Source: Aliikangiella coralliicola
GTDB taxonomy: Bacteria; Pseudomonadota; Gammaproteobacteria; Enterobacterales; Kangiellaceae
DNA: 64,000 bases
Direction: 5' to 3'
Assembly: GCF_007004725.1 (NCBI RefSeq)
Contig: NZ_ML660167.1
Span: 62,001-126,000, forward strand
Shown here one piece after another: positions 33,435-42,639 of the stretch. Positions within the stretch are counted from its first letter, which is position 1. Each line of letters opens with the position of its first letter. Below the pieces are notes generated by a model. The model made no database searches and was not told the DNA's origin. It saw only the letters and a list, made by a program, of their open reading frames with translations. The position numbers were made by a program, and so were the translations under genes.

Positions 33435-33812
33435 TTAGCGAGGAGTTTGAAGGTTTAGATACTTTAATTCCCTCTCCCTCTGGGAGAGGGTTAGGGAGAG
33501 GGAAAGAAGCACAGCTTCAAACTCACTCAAAATTTGGTTGTTCCAAAACCGAATCACCTTGTAACCTTTACTCTCTAAATATTTTGTTCTTACAATATCT
33601 TGTCGTTGGCTATCCATATGCTGACCTCCATCTAACTCAACCACTAACTTCAAGTCTCGGTTAACAAAATCGACAACATATGGTGAAATAATAAACTGCC
33701 GATAAAACTTCCTATTTTCAAACCGTTTAGCCCGAATTGCCCGCCAAAGTTGTTGTTCGGCAGTCGTTTGATTTGTTCTAAGACGTTTAGCTTTGTTTAA
33801 TAATGTTTCCAT
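33435..33812 (-). CDS. DUF559 (Vsr-like PD-(D/E)xK) endonuclease-family protein
   Basis: The ATG at 33812 has a near-perfect ribosome-binding site (AAGGAGG, 5-base spacing) and gives 125 residues; the longer upstream frame is discarded. The family signature is complete: LRTNQTTAEQQLWRAIRAKR, KFYRQFIISPYVVDFVNRDL, then VVELDGGQH with the acidic residues of the nuclease core and YKVIRFWNNQIL. The domain resembles very-short-patch repair endonucleases, but activity is unproven. The last 25 residues (SLTLSQRERE...) are encoded by a 33-bp palindromic repeat, so the gene end and the repeat are fused. It sits between imuB and dnaE2, splitting the mutasome operon. Confidence 0.9.
   Translation of the reverse strand: METLLNKAKRLRTNQTTAEQQLWRAIRAKRFENRKFYRQFIISPYVVDFVNRDLKLVVELDGGQHMDSQRQDIVRTKYLESKGYKVIRFWNNQILSEFEAVLLSLSLTLSQRERELKYLNLQTPR
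33470..33502. repeat. 33-bp palindromic repeat, copy 2, inside the DUF559 gene end
   Basis: Inverted counterpart of the copy at 33312. It encodes the tail LTLSQRERE of the DUF559 protein. The two copies bracket 125 bases that contain the DUF559 stop codon and could pair in a transcript covering the operon. Confidence 0.85.
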
Positions 33813-33859
33813 ATTTCCTCCTTGATTTTTACAAAATTCTGGGGCTTTCAAAAAATACT

Positions 33860-35380
33860 CTAGCTATAAACGCCATGTAAAAACCACTGCTTACGTAACA
33901 GATCATAAAATACCCAGTAAATTGTTCCGTTGTCATGTTCAGCTAAAAAATAATCTCTTGCGACTTTTTTCTTCCACCAATAATTAGTGATTCTTTCTTG
34001 AGAAGAAATGATTTTTAATTCTCCGTGCCATAATAATTTTCGCTGGTTAAAACGAATTTTTTCAGGCTTTTCTAGCAGCCAGCTGGGGCGGGGTAAGTTA
34101 TTTTCTATACTGATATTGTTTTGAACTTTTTCTATATTATTCGGTATTTTCTCAACCTGGTAACTGGCATTAGAAATTTCGGCCACCTGGCAGCTGGCCA
34201 GCTCAGGTATGTGTTCCGATTTTTGTTGCAATTGATAACAGCTATCATTGCCCAGTTTTGCTTGAATTTTATTGATGAAGGTTGTGGTCTGCTTAAAGTC
34301 TCCGCTGTCTTCAAATAACTGCTTGTTTTGAGCATTCAATTCATGCATTTTATTGACAGTTAATGAAATAGCTTCAATGGGAGCGTGTAGTGTGTAATGT
34401 TCTAAATGCAGCTGAGTTAATTCAACATAAACTTTGTCATTTATTCTACTGTCGGCAATTAACACGTCAAAGCCTATCATGTTTTTTTCCGAGTCGAATA
34501 GTTCCCAGTGCAAACATTGACAGTTCTTTTGTTTGACGGTTAAAAAACGACACAGATCTTTGATTAATCTTTTAATCGGAAAGAGCAGCCCCTGACGGTG
34601 GTGGATAACGTCGATAAATTCCAGCCTTTGCAAGAAATTTTCCGGCGGAATAAAGTAGTCTTTAGGATCAGGGAGTTTGTTATACAGTTTTAATAAATAA
34701 TGGCTAACTTCTTCACCAAACCTTTTTCTAATGGACTTCTCAGGCAACTTAGTCAGCTCGCCTAATTTTTTTGCACCAATTGACTGGATTTGAGCGATTG
34801 CTTTGGGCGAAATATTCATCAACTCAACAGGCAAGTCGGATAACCGCTGTTCTAATTCTGAAAAAACTATTTTTTGTTGTTTGTTTTGCCATACTTTTAA
34901 TGAGTAATCTAAAGGCATAAAGGATAAAATTTCGGCGCTTTTCGGTGTATGACCAATGGCTAGACGATAGCTAATAGATTCTTTATCAAGTGTTTCTTTT
35001 AGCGAGGACAGCAAATTTTCCAGACCATGAAAAAGTTTTAAACTATGAACTATTTCAACCAGCAATATGGCGTTTTCTTCGATAGCAACTGAAGGAGAGA
35101 ATGAATATAGCAATAAGGCAAGATTATTGAGTTGTTGTTGCTCTTGCGACTGGTTTCGTTCAAACAACTGGATGCTATCACAAAAGGTAAAAGCACTTGC
35201 AATGGTTTGTGAGATCTTAATTCCTTTTTCACAGGCTGCTTGGTTTGCACAGAAAATTAAATTATCTTCAATAACAGCTTGTGGCTTTTGTGTTTGACTG
35301 GTGTGATTTTTTTCTGATAGGGGGACGGATTTACACAAAGTCTCCAAAGGTAATAAGGGTAAACGAATTGATAGCCACAT
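33860..35380 (-). CDS. imuB: ImuB, Y-family polymerase-like mutasome hub
   Basis: The start MWLSIRLPLL at 35380 has AGGA seven bases upstream and gives 506 residues; the longer frame overlaps imuA and is rejected. The N-terminal half has the Y-family fold (IGHTPKSAEIL, then LGELTKLPEKSIRKRFGEE helix-hairpin-helix). The N-terminal catalytic Asp of active Y-family enzymes is replaced (SIRLPLLPLETLC), as is usual for ImuB. The C-terminal part is less conserved. ImuB binds the beta clamp and recruits ImuA and DnaE2 during damage-induced mutagenesis. It starts 13 bases after the imuA stop. Confidence 0.88.
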   Translation of the reverse strand: MWLSIRLPLLPLETLCKSVPLSEKNHTSQTQKPQAVIEDNLIFCANQAACEKGIKISQTIASAFTFCDSIQLFERNQSQEQQQLNNLALLLYSFSPSVAIEENAILLVEIVHSLKLFHGLENLLSSLKETLDKESISYRLAIGHTPKSAEILSFMPLDYSLKVWQNKQQKIVFSELEQRLSDLPVELMNISPKAIAQIQSIGAKKLGELTKLPEKSIRKRFGEEVSHYLLKLYNKLPDPKDYFIPPENFLQRLEFIDVIHHRQGLLFPIKRLIKDLCRFLTVKQKNCQCLHWELFDSEKNMIGFDVLIADSRINDKVYVELTQLHLEHYTLHAPIEAISLTVNKMHELNAQNKQLFEDSGDFKQTTTFINKIQAKLGNDSCYQLQQKSEHIPELASCQVAEISNASYQVEKIPNNIEKVQNNISIENNLPRPSWLLEKPEKIRFNQRKLLWHGELKIISSQERITNYWWKKKVARDYFLAEHDNGTIYWVFYDLLRKQWFLHGVYS

Positions 35381-35393
35381 AACATTTTCCTGA

Positions 35394-36236
35394 CTAATGA
35401 TAGGGCTGTTTTGGGCGATCAACAGAGCGGATTGTGCGTTGACTTTTATCAATTATCGCTTCGGAAAAACACATTGATTTTTGTTGTAATTCAAACAACC
35501 ACTGAGGTTGTTTGGCGGTTGGTGATATTTCCATTTGCGGAGTTCTTACCTGTGGTTTTTCAGGTGAAAATACTGGCCAGTATTTCACATCAAAAGGATT
35601 CCAGTTAATTCGCTCTGGAAATAATTCAAGGCTGATCTGTTGGCCGCTCCAGCCACCAGGTTGCTTGATTATGGACAGCAGATGTTTTTGCTGCCTAACC
35701 TGCAAAATAACCCGCAAAGTAGCTGGAGAAGACTGTTGGCTCAAACTTTGATGTCTTAAGAGAATTCCCCAGCATTTACCGGCTTTAGCGGCCAAACTAA
35801 GTTTGCGTATTTCATTGCCTAACACTTTTTTCGGTAGCCAGACTAATACCGCTGAACTCGCTGTTGATGCCATTGCTTGTTGAGCAGCCCAGATTGTTTC
35901 CTGAACAGTGGAAGTCTTAACGATTACTTGCTTATCGAGTTTTAAGCGTTGATTAACCAAAGCGGGCGCATAAGGCAAATAGGGTGGGTTAACCCAGGTG
36001 ATATACCCCGGCTTTTGATTCAATCTGGCTAGTAATGGGCTCAATAAGCGGATTTCGCCTATACCATTGTGACTGAGTAATAATTCAGATATTGCCCCTT
36101 GCGGCCAGCCAGAGTAGTGTAGCTGGCGATCCAATTCGGCATAGCCCGTACTCATAGCAAGACGCAGGTTGTTTTTTTGGGAAGCTTGCCAAATTCCATC
36201 ATTTTGTAATAGTTGGCTAATAGTGGGCGACGACAT
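35394..36236 (-). CDS. imuA: ImuA, RecA-like mutasome accessory protein
   Basis: 280 residues with a RecA-like core: STGYAELDRQLHYSGWPQGAISELLL, then GEIRLLSPLLARL and YITWVNPPYLPYAPAL, all typical of ImuA/SulA-like proteins. The Walker A motif is degenerate (SHNGIGEIR). The C-terminal part is variable. It is the first gene of imuA-imuB-(DUF559)-dnaE2. The operon is normally LexA-controlled; no CTGT-N8-ACAG site is visible in the 330 bases upstream, but a TGAAC-N4-GTTCA dyad lies about 132 bases before the start. Confidence 0.88.
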   Translation of the reverse strand: MSSPTISQLLQNDGIWQASQKNNLRLAMSTGYAELDRQLHYSGWPQGAISELLLSHNGIGEIRLLSPLLARLNQKPGYITWVNPPYLPYAPALVNQRLKLDKQVIVKTSTVQETIWAAQQAMASTASSAVLVWLPKKVLGNEIRKLSLAAKAGKCWGILLRHQSLSQQSSPATLRVILQVRQQKHLLSIIKQPGGWSGQQISLELFPERINWNPFDVKYWPVFSPEKPQVRTPQMEISPTAKQPQWLFELQQKSMCFSEAIIDKSQRTIRSVDRPKQPYH

Positions 36237-36567
36237 AATAAATACTAAACAATTAACTACTTATATAAATAGCATTTATTTGAGTGGTTATCTAGTGTTT
36301 TTTACACATTTGAGATTAAGTGATTGAATTATTGAGAAGTTTATTTTGAGGTTAATGGCAATCTCATTGAACGTCTGTTCATTAATTTTGTAATAACAAT
36401 GCAATCAGGAGACTTTGTTCATATAAAAAGTTCTAAGGAAAAATCTAGTCTTATTGACTGAATTCGCGTAAAAATAGGTTAAATGTAGCCAGTATAAATT
36501 TGATGAAATCATCACAAATAGAATTTCAAACGAATTAAAAAACAGCCGACAAGTAGGAGAAATCATA
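36237..36567. other. 331-base divergent promoter region of imuA and the Gfo/Idh/MocA gene
   Basis: AT-rich. It contains the TGAAC-N4-GTTCA dyad listed separately and a good ribosome-binding site (TAGGAGA) before the plus-strand gene. No further gene or RNA is recognised. Confidence 0.5.
36368..36381. promoter_or_regulatory. TGAAC-N4-GTTCA dyad, possible LexA-type site
   Basis: GAAC-N4-GTTC is the LexA motif of Bacillus-type and some proteobacterial LexA proteins, and the imu operon is normally a LexA target. Here the site is about 132 bases upstream of the imuA start, further than usual. It may equally belong to the divergent gene or be chance. Confidence 0.3.
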
Positions 36568-37545
36568 ATGTCGAAATCGCTAATCAAATGGGGAATGATT
36601 GGTTGTGGTAGCGTCACCGAAAAGAAAAGTGGGCCTGCGTTTAACCAAGTTGCCAATTCTCGACTTGAAGCCGTTATGCGAAGAGATCAGGAAAAGCTGC
36701 AAGACTATGCCACAAGGCATCAGATCACTAAATTTACCACCAATGCTGATGAAGTAATCAATGATCCTGAAGTTGATGCAATCTATATTGCGACACCACC
36801 AGATACTCATAAAGAATATGCATTGAAAGTCGCTGCTGCGAATAAAATCTGCTGCGTTGAAAAGCCGATGGCGCTGAATTACCAAGAGTGTCAACAAATG
36901 GTGGAGGCTTTTAACGAGATCAATAAGCCGCTATTTGTTTCTTATTACCGTCGATCTTTACCAAGGTTTAATCACGTGAAATCACTTATTGAGAGTGGCC
37001 AGATTGGTGAAGTCAGACATGTGCGTTGGGATTTCTCTCGCCAACCGAATAAACTTGATTTGAATCGAGAATATAATTGGCGAACTGTGCCATCAATATC
37101 AGGCGGTGGTTATTTTGTTGATCTGGCTAGTCATGGTCTGGATTTATTCATCTATTTATTAGGTGACGTTGAACAAGTTCACGGTATTAAACAAAATCAA
37201 CAAGGGCTGTACGAAGCAGAGGACGCCGTTACTGCCTGTTGGAAACACAAGAGCGGGGCAACAGGTAGCGGCTTCTGGAATTTTGCCGCGTCAGAGAAGA
37301 ACGACACTGTCACTATTTATGGCAGCGATGGTATCATTAATTTTTCCATTTTTAATGAAGCAGAAGTTCAGTTGCAAAGTAAAAATGGCCAGCAGAGTTT
37401 TATTATTGAACACCCTGACAATATTCAGTACTACCACATTGATAATATGATTCAGCATATTGGTGGTCAGGCGACGCACCCGTCTACCGGTGAACAAGCA
37501 ATGAAAGTTTCCTGGATGATGGATCAAATATTGTCTACTGATTAA
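36568..37545 (+). CDS. Gfo/Idh/MocA-family oxidoreductase
   Basis: 325 residues. The N-terminal Rossmann fold starts KWGMIGCGSVTEKKSGPAF. The family motif CVEKPMALN carries the catalytic Lys of EKP at about residues 96-99. The C-terminal alpha/beta domain contains GGGYFVDLASHGLDLFIYLLG, with the His and Asp expected near the active site. These enzymes oxidise or reduce sugars, inositols or related substrates with a nicotinamide cofactor. The substrate cannot be predicted, and no sugar-metabolism genes are adjacent. It is monocistronic, divergent from imuA. Confidence 0.9.
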   Translation: MSKSLIKWGMIGCGSVTEKKSGPAFNQVANSRLEAVMRRDQEKLQDYATRHQITKFTTNADEVINDPEVDAIYIATPPDTHKEYALKVAAANKICCVEKPMALNYQECQQMVEAFNEINKPLFVSYYRRSLPRFNHVKSLIESGQIGEVRHVRWDFSRQPNKLDLNREYNWRTVPSISGGGYFVDLASHGLDLFIYLLGDVEQVHGIKQNQQGLYEAEDAVTACWKHKSGATGSGFWNFAASEKNDTVTIYGSDGIINFSIFNEAEVQLQSKNGQQSFIIEHPDNIQYYHIDNMIQHIGGQATHPSTGEQAMKVSWMMDQILSTD

Positions 37546-37593
37546 TTATTGATAAACAGCAATCGTTCGTTTTTTATTGATCTAATCAACCTG

Positions 37594-38691
37594 TCAGACA
37601 CACACCCAGGAGTTAGAAAGTTGCTTCTGGGTACAAAGCTTTTGGGCGGTGATCGCAATATCGATCACATAATACAAAGAAGCAAACCCCAGTTTTTTAC
37701 GCCCAAGGTTGTGATAGATTAATCCGGTGGCAATATCTTCGGCAGAGTATTTGTTGTGTTCAGCAGCAAAATGGTTAGCTGCCTGATTAAAGTTTGGATC
37801 AAGCAATAGTTGTGAAATTCTGCCCACGCCACTGTGATAACTTTGCACTAATAGAAGAGAAAAAATGGTTTGTTGTTTATCTGCAGGCAGATGTCCAAAT
37901 TTTTGATCAAATACCGGTTTAAGATTACGCCTGTTTTGTTGAAATAAGCGCACGGCACAATCTACCTGAGCCATACGGTGGCGATAGTGTTTTTGGGGGA
38001 TTTGACAATCTTTCAAGACACTTGGTTTTAATTGTAATAAACCAATGGCATTGGCTTTGGATAAACCATTTTTGCGAGCGCCGCTTTCGATGATAATCTG
38101 AGCAAGAAAATGACGATATTCAGAAGCTTTAACCGGCTGTTTAATAATGGATGACTTCTTTTTATAAACTTCTTCTACTAGTTGATAAAGAGGTACCGGT
38201 GACTTTTCTGTGCCAATACGCATTCCATCCCAGGTTCCCCATAACCGATCTTTTTTGTCGTGGCCGAACAGGCGCTTCATTGCTGCGTAAATATCGGCAT
38301 GGGGTTGATTACAGTTTAAGGCAAAAGGGTAACCAGTCTGATTTTTACGGCCTTCAATCCAGCGATTCACTTTTCCTTTTTGCTGTAGTGATTGGCGTGT
38401 ATCGTTGAGTTTATTTTGAGTGAGCTTTTTTTCGGGCTGATTCTCAATGTAGCCTAAAAAGTTTCCGCGATAGTTAAACAGGATATGTCGCTCAGGGACT
38501 TCACAAAAGCCGTTTTGCAATAACACCCATTGACGAATATTACTCAAGTTTGAGTGAAAGCCGTTGCTGTAGCTATATGGAATTGAGCGGATGATTTTTA
38601 ACCAGTCTGCGGCAATCAAATTAGGAGACGAAAATAGAATTCCACTGCTAATGCAAAATAGGAGTATTACTCTGATACCTGAATTCCTCAT
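37594..38691 (-). CDS. Exported lytic-transglycosylase-like (SLT) protein
   Basis: 365 residues with a signal peptide (VILLFCISSGILFSSPNLIAA). The SLT-type lysozyme fold is in the C-terminal half: IIIESGARKNGLSKANAIGLLQLKPSVL, where Glu of ESGA is the expected catalytic acid, then YHSGVGRISQLL and ATGLIYHNLG. The N-terminal 150 residues have no recognised domain and contain two Cys (NGFCEV and LNCNQP). It should cleave peptidoglycan glycan strands in the periplasm. The degree of divergence from standard SLT motifs leaves the activity open. It is monocistronic, convergent with the Gfo/Idh/MocA gene. Confidence 0.75.
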   Translation of the reverse strand: MRNSGIRVILLFCISSGILFSSPNLIAADWLKIIRSIPYSYSNGFHSNLSNIRQWVLLQNGFCEVPERHILFNYRGNFLGYIENQPEKKLTQNKLNDTRQSLQQKGKVNRWIEGRKNQTGYPFALNCNQPHADIYAAMKRLFGHDKKDRLWGTWDGMRIGTEKSPVPLYQLVEEVYKKKSSIIKQPVKASEYRHFLAQIIIESGARKNGLSKANAIGLLQLKPSVLKDCQIPQKHYRHRMAQVDCAVRLFQQNRRNLKPVFDQKFGHLPADKQQTIFSLLLVQSYHSGVGRISQLLLDPNFNQAANHFAAEHNKYSAEDIATGLIYHNLGRKKLGFASLYYVIDIAITAQKLCTQKQLSNSWVCV

Positions 38692-38805
38692 TTTTAGTGA
38701 TTAAATTTTGTTATTTTATTTTGCAGAATTATAACGCTATTTTAAGAGAGGTTATATATTGATCTAACTATATCAAGTGATGAATCTTTGAATTCGCCAA
38801 AAGAA

Positions 38806-40506
38806 TCAGGCTCTGCGAAGCTCGCAAACTTTAGAAGGAGTTAGCGGCACATCAAAATAAAAGCCTTGAGCTAACGAAAAGTCCATATTTTTGAGCACTT
38901 CATATTGGGACCGTTTTTCAATACCTTCAACAACTAGCATCAAATTCAACTCTCTACAAAGGTTAATGCAAGACTTTATGATTGCCTGGTGTTTTAAATT
39001 GGTTTCAATGTCTTCTACAAAAAAGCGATCTAATTTAACGCCAGACAAGGGAAGCTCTGATAATAATTTGAAAGAAGAGTGTCCGGTTCCAAAGTCATCA
39101 ATAATGATTGAAAAGCCATTGCTTTGGAGTTCTTTTAATATTTCAAGAGCATGTGGAACTTGATAGAACAATTGTCGTTCAGTTATTTCAATCCAGATAT
39201 CACTGGGATTAAGAGACGATTGCTCAACGCATTCAACCAACAAACGAATAACCGTTTTATTAATGGCTTTCGGTGGTAAATTAATCGAAATAGGAATCTG
39301 GTTATTAAATTCTTTTCGCCATAACACAAGACTTTCACAAATTGTTTTAAAGAAAAGGCGATGGAATGCAATTAGCAGTGGACCATCCTCGATTAAATTA
39401 ATAAAAGTATCTGGTTTTATGTCACCCATCTGAGGGTGTTTCCAGCGGCATAAAGCTTCCAGTGCAAACCATTTTTTGCTTTTAATATCGACTATGGGTT
39501 GGAATAGAAGGTAAAACGCGTGAGAGTTTAAGGCTTCAGGGAATTCTGCAACTAAAGAGTGGCTAAGTTTTTGTGATTGTTTTAACTCATTTGAAAAAAA
39601 ATAATACTGATTTTTACCTTTTTCTTTGGCTTTATAAAGCGCTAAATCCGCCGCTCTAATCAGTGACTTATCAGAGTCGGCATCGCTGGGATAAAAAGCA
39701 CAGCCCATTGATAATGAATAATTAATAAAGTGTTCTTGTGTTTGTAAAGGTTGTCGAGAAAAACTTTGTAGCTTGTCTAAAATTATTTTTGTGTCCTTTT
39801 TCGACATGTTCTCAAGTAACAGAATAAACTCGTCGCCTCCCCATCGGCAAATAGTATCTGAAGCGCGTATTGAACTTTGTATTTTTTTACAAATATGACA
39901 TAGCAACTCATCACCAACAACATGGCCAAAAGTATCATTAACTTGTTTAAAATAATCGACATCCATTAAAATAATTGCAAGAGAAGTATTTTGTCGTACT
40001 GCGCGAGCAATAGCGCGCGATAAACGATCATTCAATAAGCCTCGATTAACCGTGCCAGTTAAAGAATCATGACCTGCAAGAAATTGTATTTGATGAGAAA
40101 GTTCTGCACGTTTATAAGATTGAGTGATTGCTAAGTTTAATTTGGTTTGGGTTATTTCTCCTTTTACCAGATATTCGTGTGCACCAGCCTTCATTAGTGA
40201 TACCGCAATGGTTTCATTACCCAGGCCAGTCAAGGCAATAATACCTAGAGGTTTTTGTGTGGGCGTATTTTGTAACTCGAGCAGCAGATCGGTTGCGACA
40301 CCATCTGGTAGGTGATAATCGACCAAAAGCACGTCTATATCATTATGAGATAAAACCTGTTTGGATTCATTGAGATCTTCGGCCTCCCAAAGTTTGGAAC
40401 CGTTTTGCATTTTATTGATTAAGCGGTTTAAGTGGAAACGATCGTCCTGGCTATCGTCAACAATGAGGATATTGAGTGGTTGATTATGGCTTAACATATA
40501 GCTCAT
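38806..40506 (-). CDS. Response regulator with GGDEF and EAL domains
   Basis: 566 residues. The receiver domain is at 10-125, with phosphoacceptor Asp63 (LLVDYHLPDG). The GGDEF domain has an intact active site GGDEF at 223-227, and the EAL domain has EAL at 350-352 plus IIIDDFGTGHSS and VVEGIEKRSQ. Both cyclic-di-GMP synthesis and degradation are therefore possible; proteins of this layout are often net phosphodiesterases. No output DNA-binding domain is present. It is transcribed divergently from a histidine kinase and a second single-domain response regulator, which makes phosphorelay control likely. Confidence 0.93.
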   Translation of the reverse strand: MSYMLSHNQPLNILIVDDSQDDRFHLNRLINKMQNGSKLWEAEDLNESKQVLSHNDIDVLLVDYHLPDGVATDLLLELQNTPTQKPLGIIALTGLGNETIAVSLMKAGAHEYLVKGEITQTKLNLAITQSYKRAELSHQIQFLAGHDSLTGTVNRGLLNDRLSRAIARAVRQNTSLAIILMDVDYFKQVNDTFGHVVGDELLCHICKKIQSSIRASDTICRWGGDEFILLLENMSKKDTKIILDKLQSFSRQPLQTQEHFINYSLSMGCAFYPSDADSDKSLIRAADLALYKAKEKGKNQYYFFSNELKQSQKLSHSLVAEFPEALNSHAFYLLFQPIVDIKSKKWFALEALCRWKHPQMGDIKPDTFINLIEDGPLLIAFHRLFFKTICESLVLWRKEFNNQIPISINLPPKAINKTVIRLLVECVEQSSLNPSDIWIEITERQLFYQVPHALEILKELQSNGFSIIIDDFGTGHSSFKLLSELPLSGVKLDRFFVEDIETNLKHQAIIKSCINLCRELNLMLVVEGIEKRSQYEVLKNMDFSLAQGFYFDVPLTPSKVCELRRA

Positions 40507-40872
40507 AAGTCCATTTTAAAGAAACTCATCCGGTATAATGACATTGTTTATTATGATCGATTTAATAGTGATATTAAAATATAGTCGTCATAGATTCTAT
40601 TTGTCAAAGCATGCATTAAAATATTATTCAGATAGTGATTTACGCTAAAGTTATCTTAATTAATTTGAGATATTACATTCATAAAACCTTGATAAACACA
40701 GTCTTTTTATAATAACTCTCTCCAAAAAACAAATTGCTAGATTTGTATAAAAAATAATACTAGGTTTAAACCATGTTCCTGATGATATTTTTCTCTTCAG
40801 GCTACCAGGCATCGATATCCAACCGTTAAAGAATAAAAGCAATATCCAGTTAAAACTCGTGACTCTAAAAAA
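40507..40872. other. 366-base divergent regulatory region
   Basis: AT-rich gap between the REC-GGDEF-EAL gene (minus) and the histidine kinase gene (plus). It should hold both promoters. No gene, RNA or strong repeat is recognised. Confidence 0.5.
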
Positions 40873-42639
40873 ATGTCACTGCAAACTGAGATTCTTAACC
40901 CAAGAAGGATTTTGAACAACATGCAGTTTTTTCAGCAGTTATCACAAATAAAAACACTCAATTCAAAAGTATTAATTACCATTGTAATGGGAACGCTATC
41001 GATTTTATTAGGGTCGATTGTCATTATCGGATGGTACACCCATGAGTTAACGCTCATCCAGGTTCTTCCACAGTTTGTGCCTATGCAATATAACACCGCA
41101 CTAGGTTTTATACTGTGTGGAATAGGGATCCTTACCGTATTAAGTCATCACTTTTTTATTTCAAAGGCTGTCAGTCTGGCAATTATTTTTATCGCTTTGT
41201 TAACGCTTATTCAATATATATTCCGAGTTGATTTTGGAATCGATCAACTGTTTATGGAGCACTATATTGATTTATTGACATCGCAACCGGGACGTATGGC
41301 TCCCAACACGGCATTGTGTTTTGTGTTGACCGGACTTGCGATTTTTATTGCAAGCCATCAATGGCAGGGAAAATATAAATTAGGAACTTTGGAACTTATT
41401 GGTTTTTTCATTTTATCATTATCAATTCTTGCTTTGTATGGATACATTTTAGGGGCAGAGTCTGCGTATGGCTGGAGCAATTTGACGCGCATGGCAATTC
41501 ACACCGCGATTGGATTTATTTTTTTAGGCGTTGGCATAATCACTTATACATGGTCAATGGAAACAATGAAAATTGCCAGCATTCCTATGTGGATTCCCGC
41601 GGTCATCTGGTTAGGAGGTTTGCTGTTTGATTTAGCTTTACCGCTTGGTGTTGCTGCGGGTATCATCTACGTTCCATTGATTTTTTGCGCAATCTGGTTT
41701 GCTCAACCTTACGCCAGTTTTATCTTTGCGGCGATTGGTATTTTTCTCACGATTCTTGGTTATTTTGCGTCTGCGCCCTTAGGGGAAAACTGGATGGTGT
41801 TGAGTAATAGAACTTTATCAATTTTCGTGCTCATTGTTGTTAGTATTCTGGTTTATTTCAGAAGAGCTTTAGAAATTGAACTAGCCGGTGTGCGTTTAAA
41901 GATGGAAGCAAATAATACCGCGTTAAAACGAAGTAATGAAGAGTTGGATAATTTTGCCCATATTGCTTCTCATGATCTCAAAGAGCCGTTAAGAGCTATT
42001 CACAATCATTCTCAGTTTCTTCTGGAAGACTACGAAAACGAACTTGATGAGGCTGGTGTAAAAAAGCTAAATAGATTAATTTATCTGACAAATCGAATGG
42101 AAAAGTTAATCAGCGATTTGCTCTACTATTCGAGGTTAGGCAGGGAAAAATTAGCTGTTACCGAAACGGACTTAAACCTGGTTATTAGTGACATCAAAAA
42201 TACGATGAAAGATCAACTGGTATCTAAAAATGTGAGAGTCAAAGTCGCTGAGCCTCTACCAATAATTACTTGTGACCAAGTTCGAATAACGGAGCTTTTT
42301 CGAAACCTGATTTCGAACGCGATAAAATATAATGATAATGATGAGAAAGTCATTGAAATTGGTTTTGAAGAAATGCCAGAAAATTCAAACGTCTCAGCCA
42401 CCAGGTTTTATGTGAAAGACAATGGAATTGGGATTTCAGAAGAATTTCACATAGATATTTTCCGAATTTTCAGACGCCTTCATGGCCCGAAGAAGTATGG
42501 TGAGGGAACCGGTTCTGGATTAACCTTCGTCAAAAAGATTGTTGAGCAACATGGCGGAAAAATCTGGTGTGAGTCGATACCAGGTCAGGGCACTACTTTT
42601 TATTTCACAATTGAAAGAGAAGCATCATGGAACAGTTAA
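40873..42639 (+). CDS. Membrane sensor histidine kinase
   Basis: 588 residues. Residues 30-330 contain about eight to nine membrane helices with short loops and no recognised periplasmic sensor; the region resembles integral-membrane sensing domains. A short coiled coil (VRLKMEANNTALKRSNEELDN) follows. The HisKA domain has phosphoacceptor His367 (HIASHDLKEPLRAI), in the subfamily of phytochrome-like kinases. The ATPase has NLISNAIKYN, YVKDNGIGI and EGTGSGLTFVKKI. The gene overlaps the next, a single-domain receiver gene, by 13 bases, so the pair is translated together. Divergent from the REC-GGDEF-EAL gene. Confidence 0.92.
   Translation: MSLQTEILNPRRILNNMQFFQQLSQIKTLNSKVLITIVMGTLSILLGSIVIIGWYTHELTLIQVLPQFVPMQYNTALGFILCGIGILTVLSHHFFISKAVSLAIIFIALLTLIQYIFRVDFGIDQLFMEHYIDLLTSQPGRMAPNTALCFVLTGLAIFIASHQWQGKYKLGTLELIGFFILSLSILALYGYILGAESAYGWSNLTRMAIHTAIGFIFLGVGIITYTWSMETMKIASIPMWIPAVIWLGGLLFDLALPLGVAAGIIYVPLIFCAIWFAQPYASFIFAAIGIFLTILGYFASAPLGENWMVLSNRTLSIFVLIVVSILVYFRRALEIELAGVRLKMEANNTALKRSNEELDNFAHIASHDLKEPLRAIHNHSQFLLEDYENELDEAGVKKLNRLIYLTNRMEKLISDLLYYSRLGREKLAVTETDLNLVISDIKNTMKDQLVSKNVRVKVAEPLPIITCDQVRITELFRNLISNAIKYNDNDEKVIEIGFEEMPENSNVSATRFYVKDNGIGISEEFHIDIFRIFRRLHGPKKYGEGTGSGLTFVKKIVEQHGGKIWCESIPGQGTTFYFTIEREASWNS

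Noticed and set aside
33312-33502. CCCTCTCCC repeats as a CRISPR array
   Set aside because: There are only two copies, inverted to each other and themselves palindromic, with no regular spacers or cas genes.
33813-33851. Longer N-terminus for the DUF559 protein
   Set aside because: The ATG at 33812 has a near-perfect ribosome-binding site, and the family begins at METLLNKAKRLR-like sequence.
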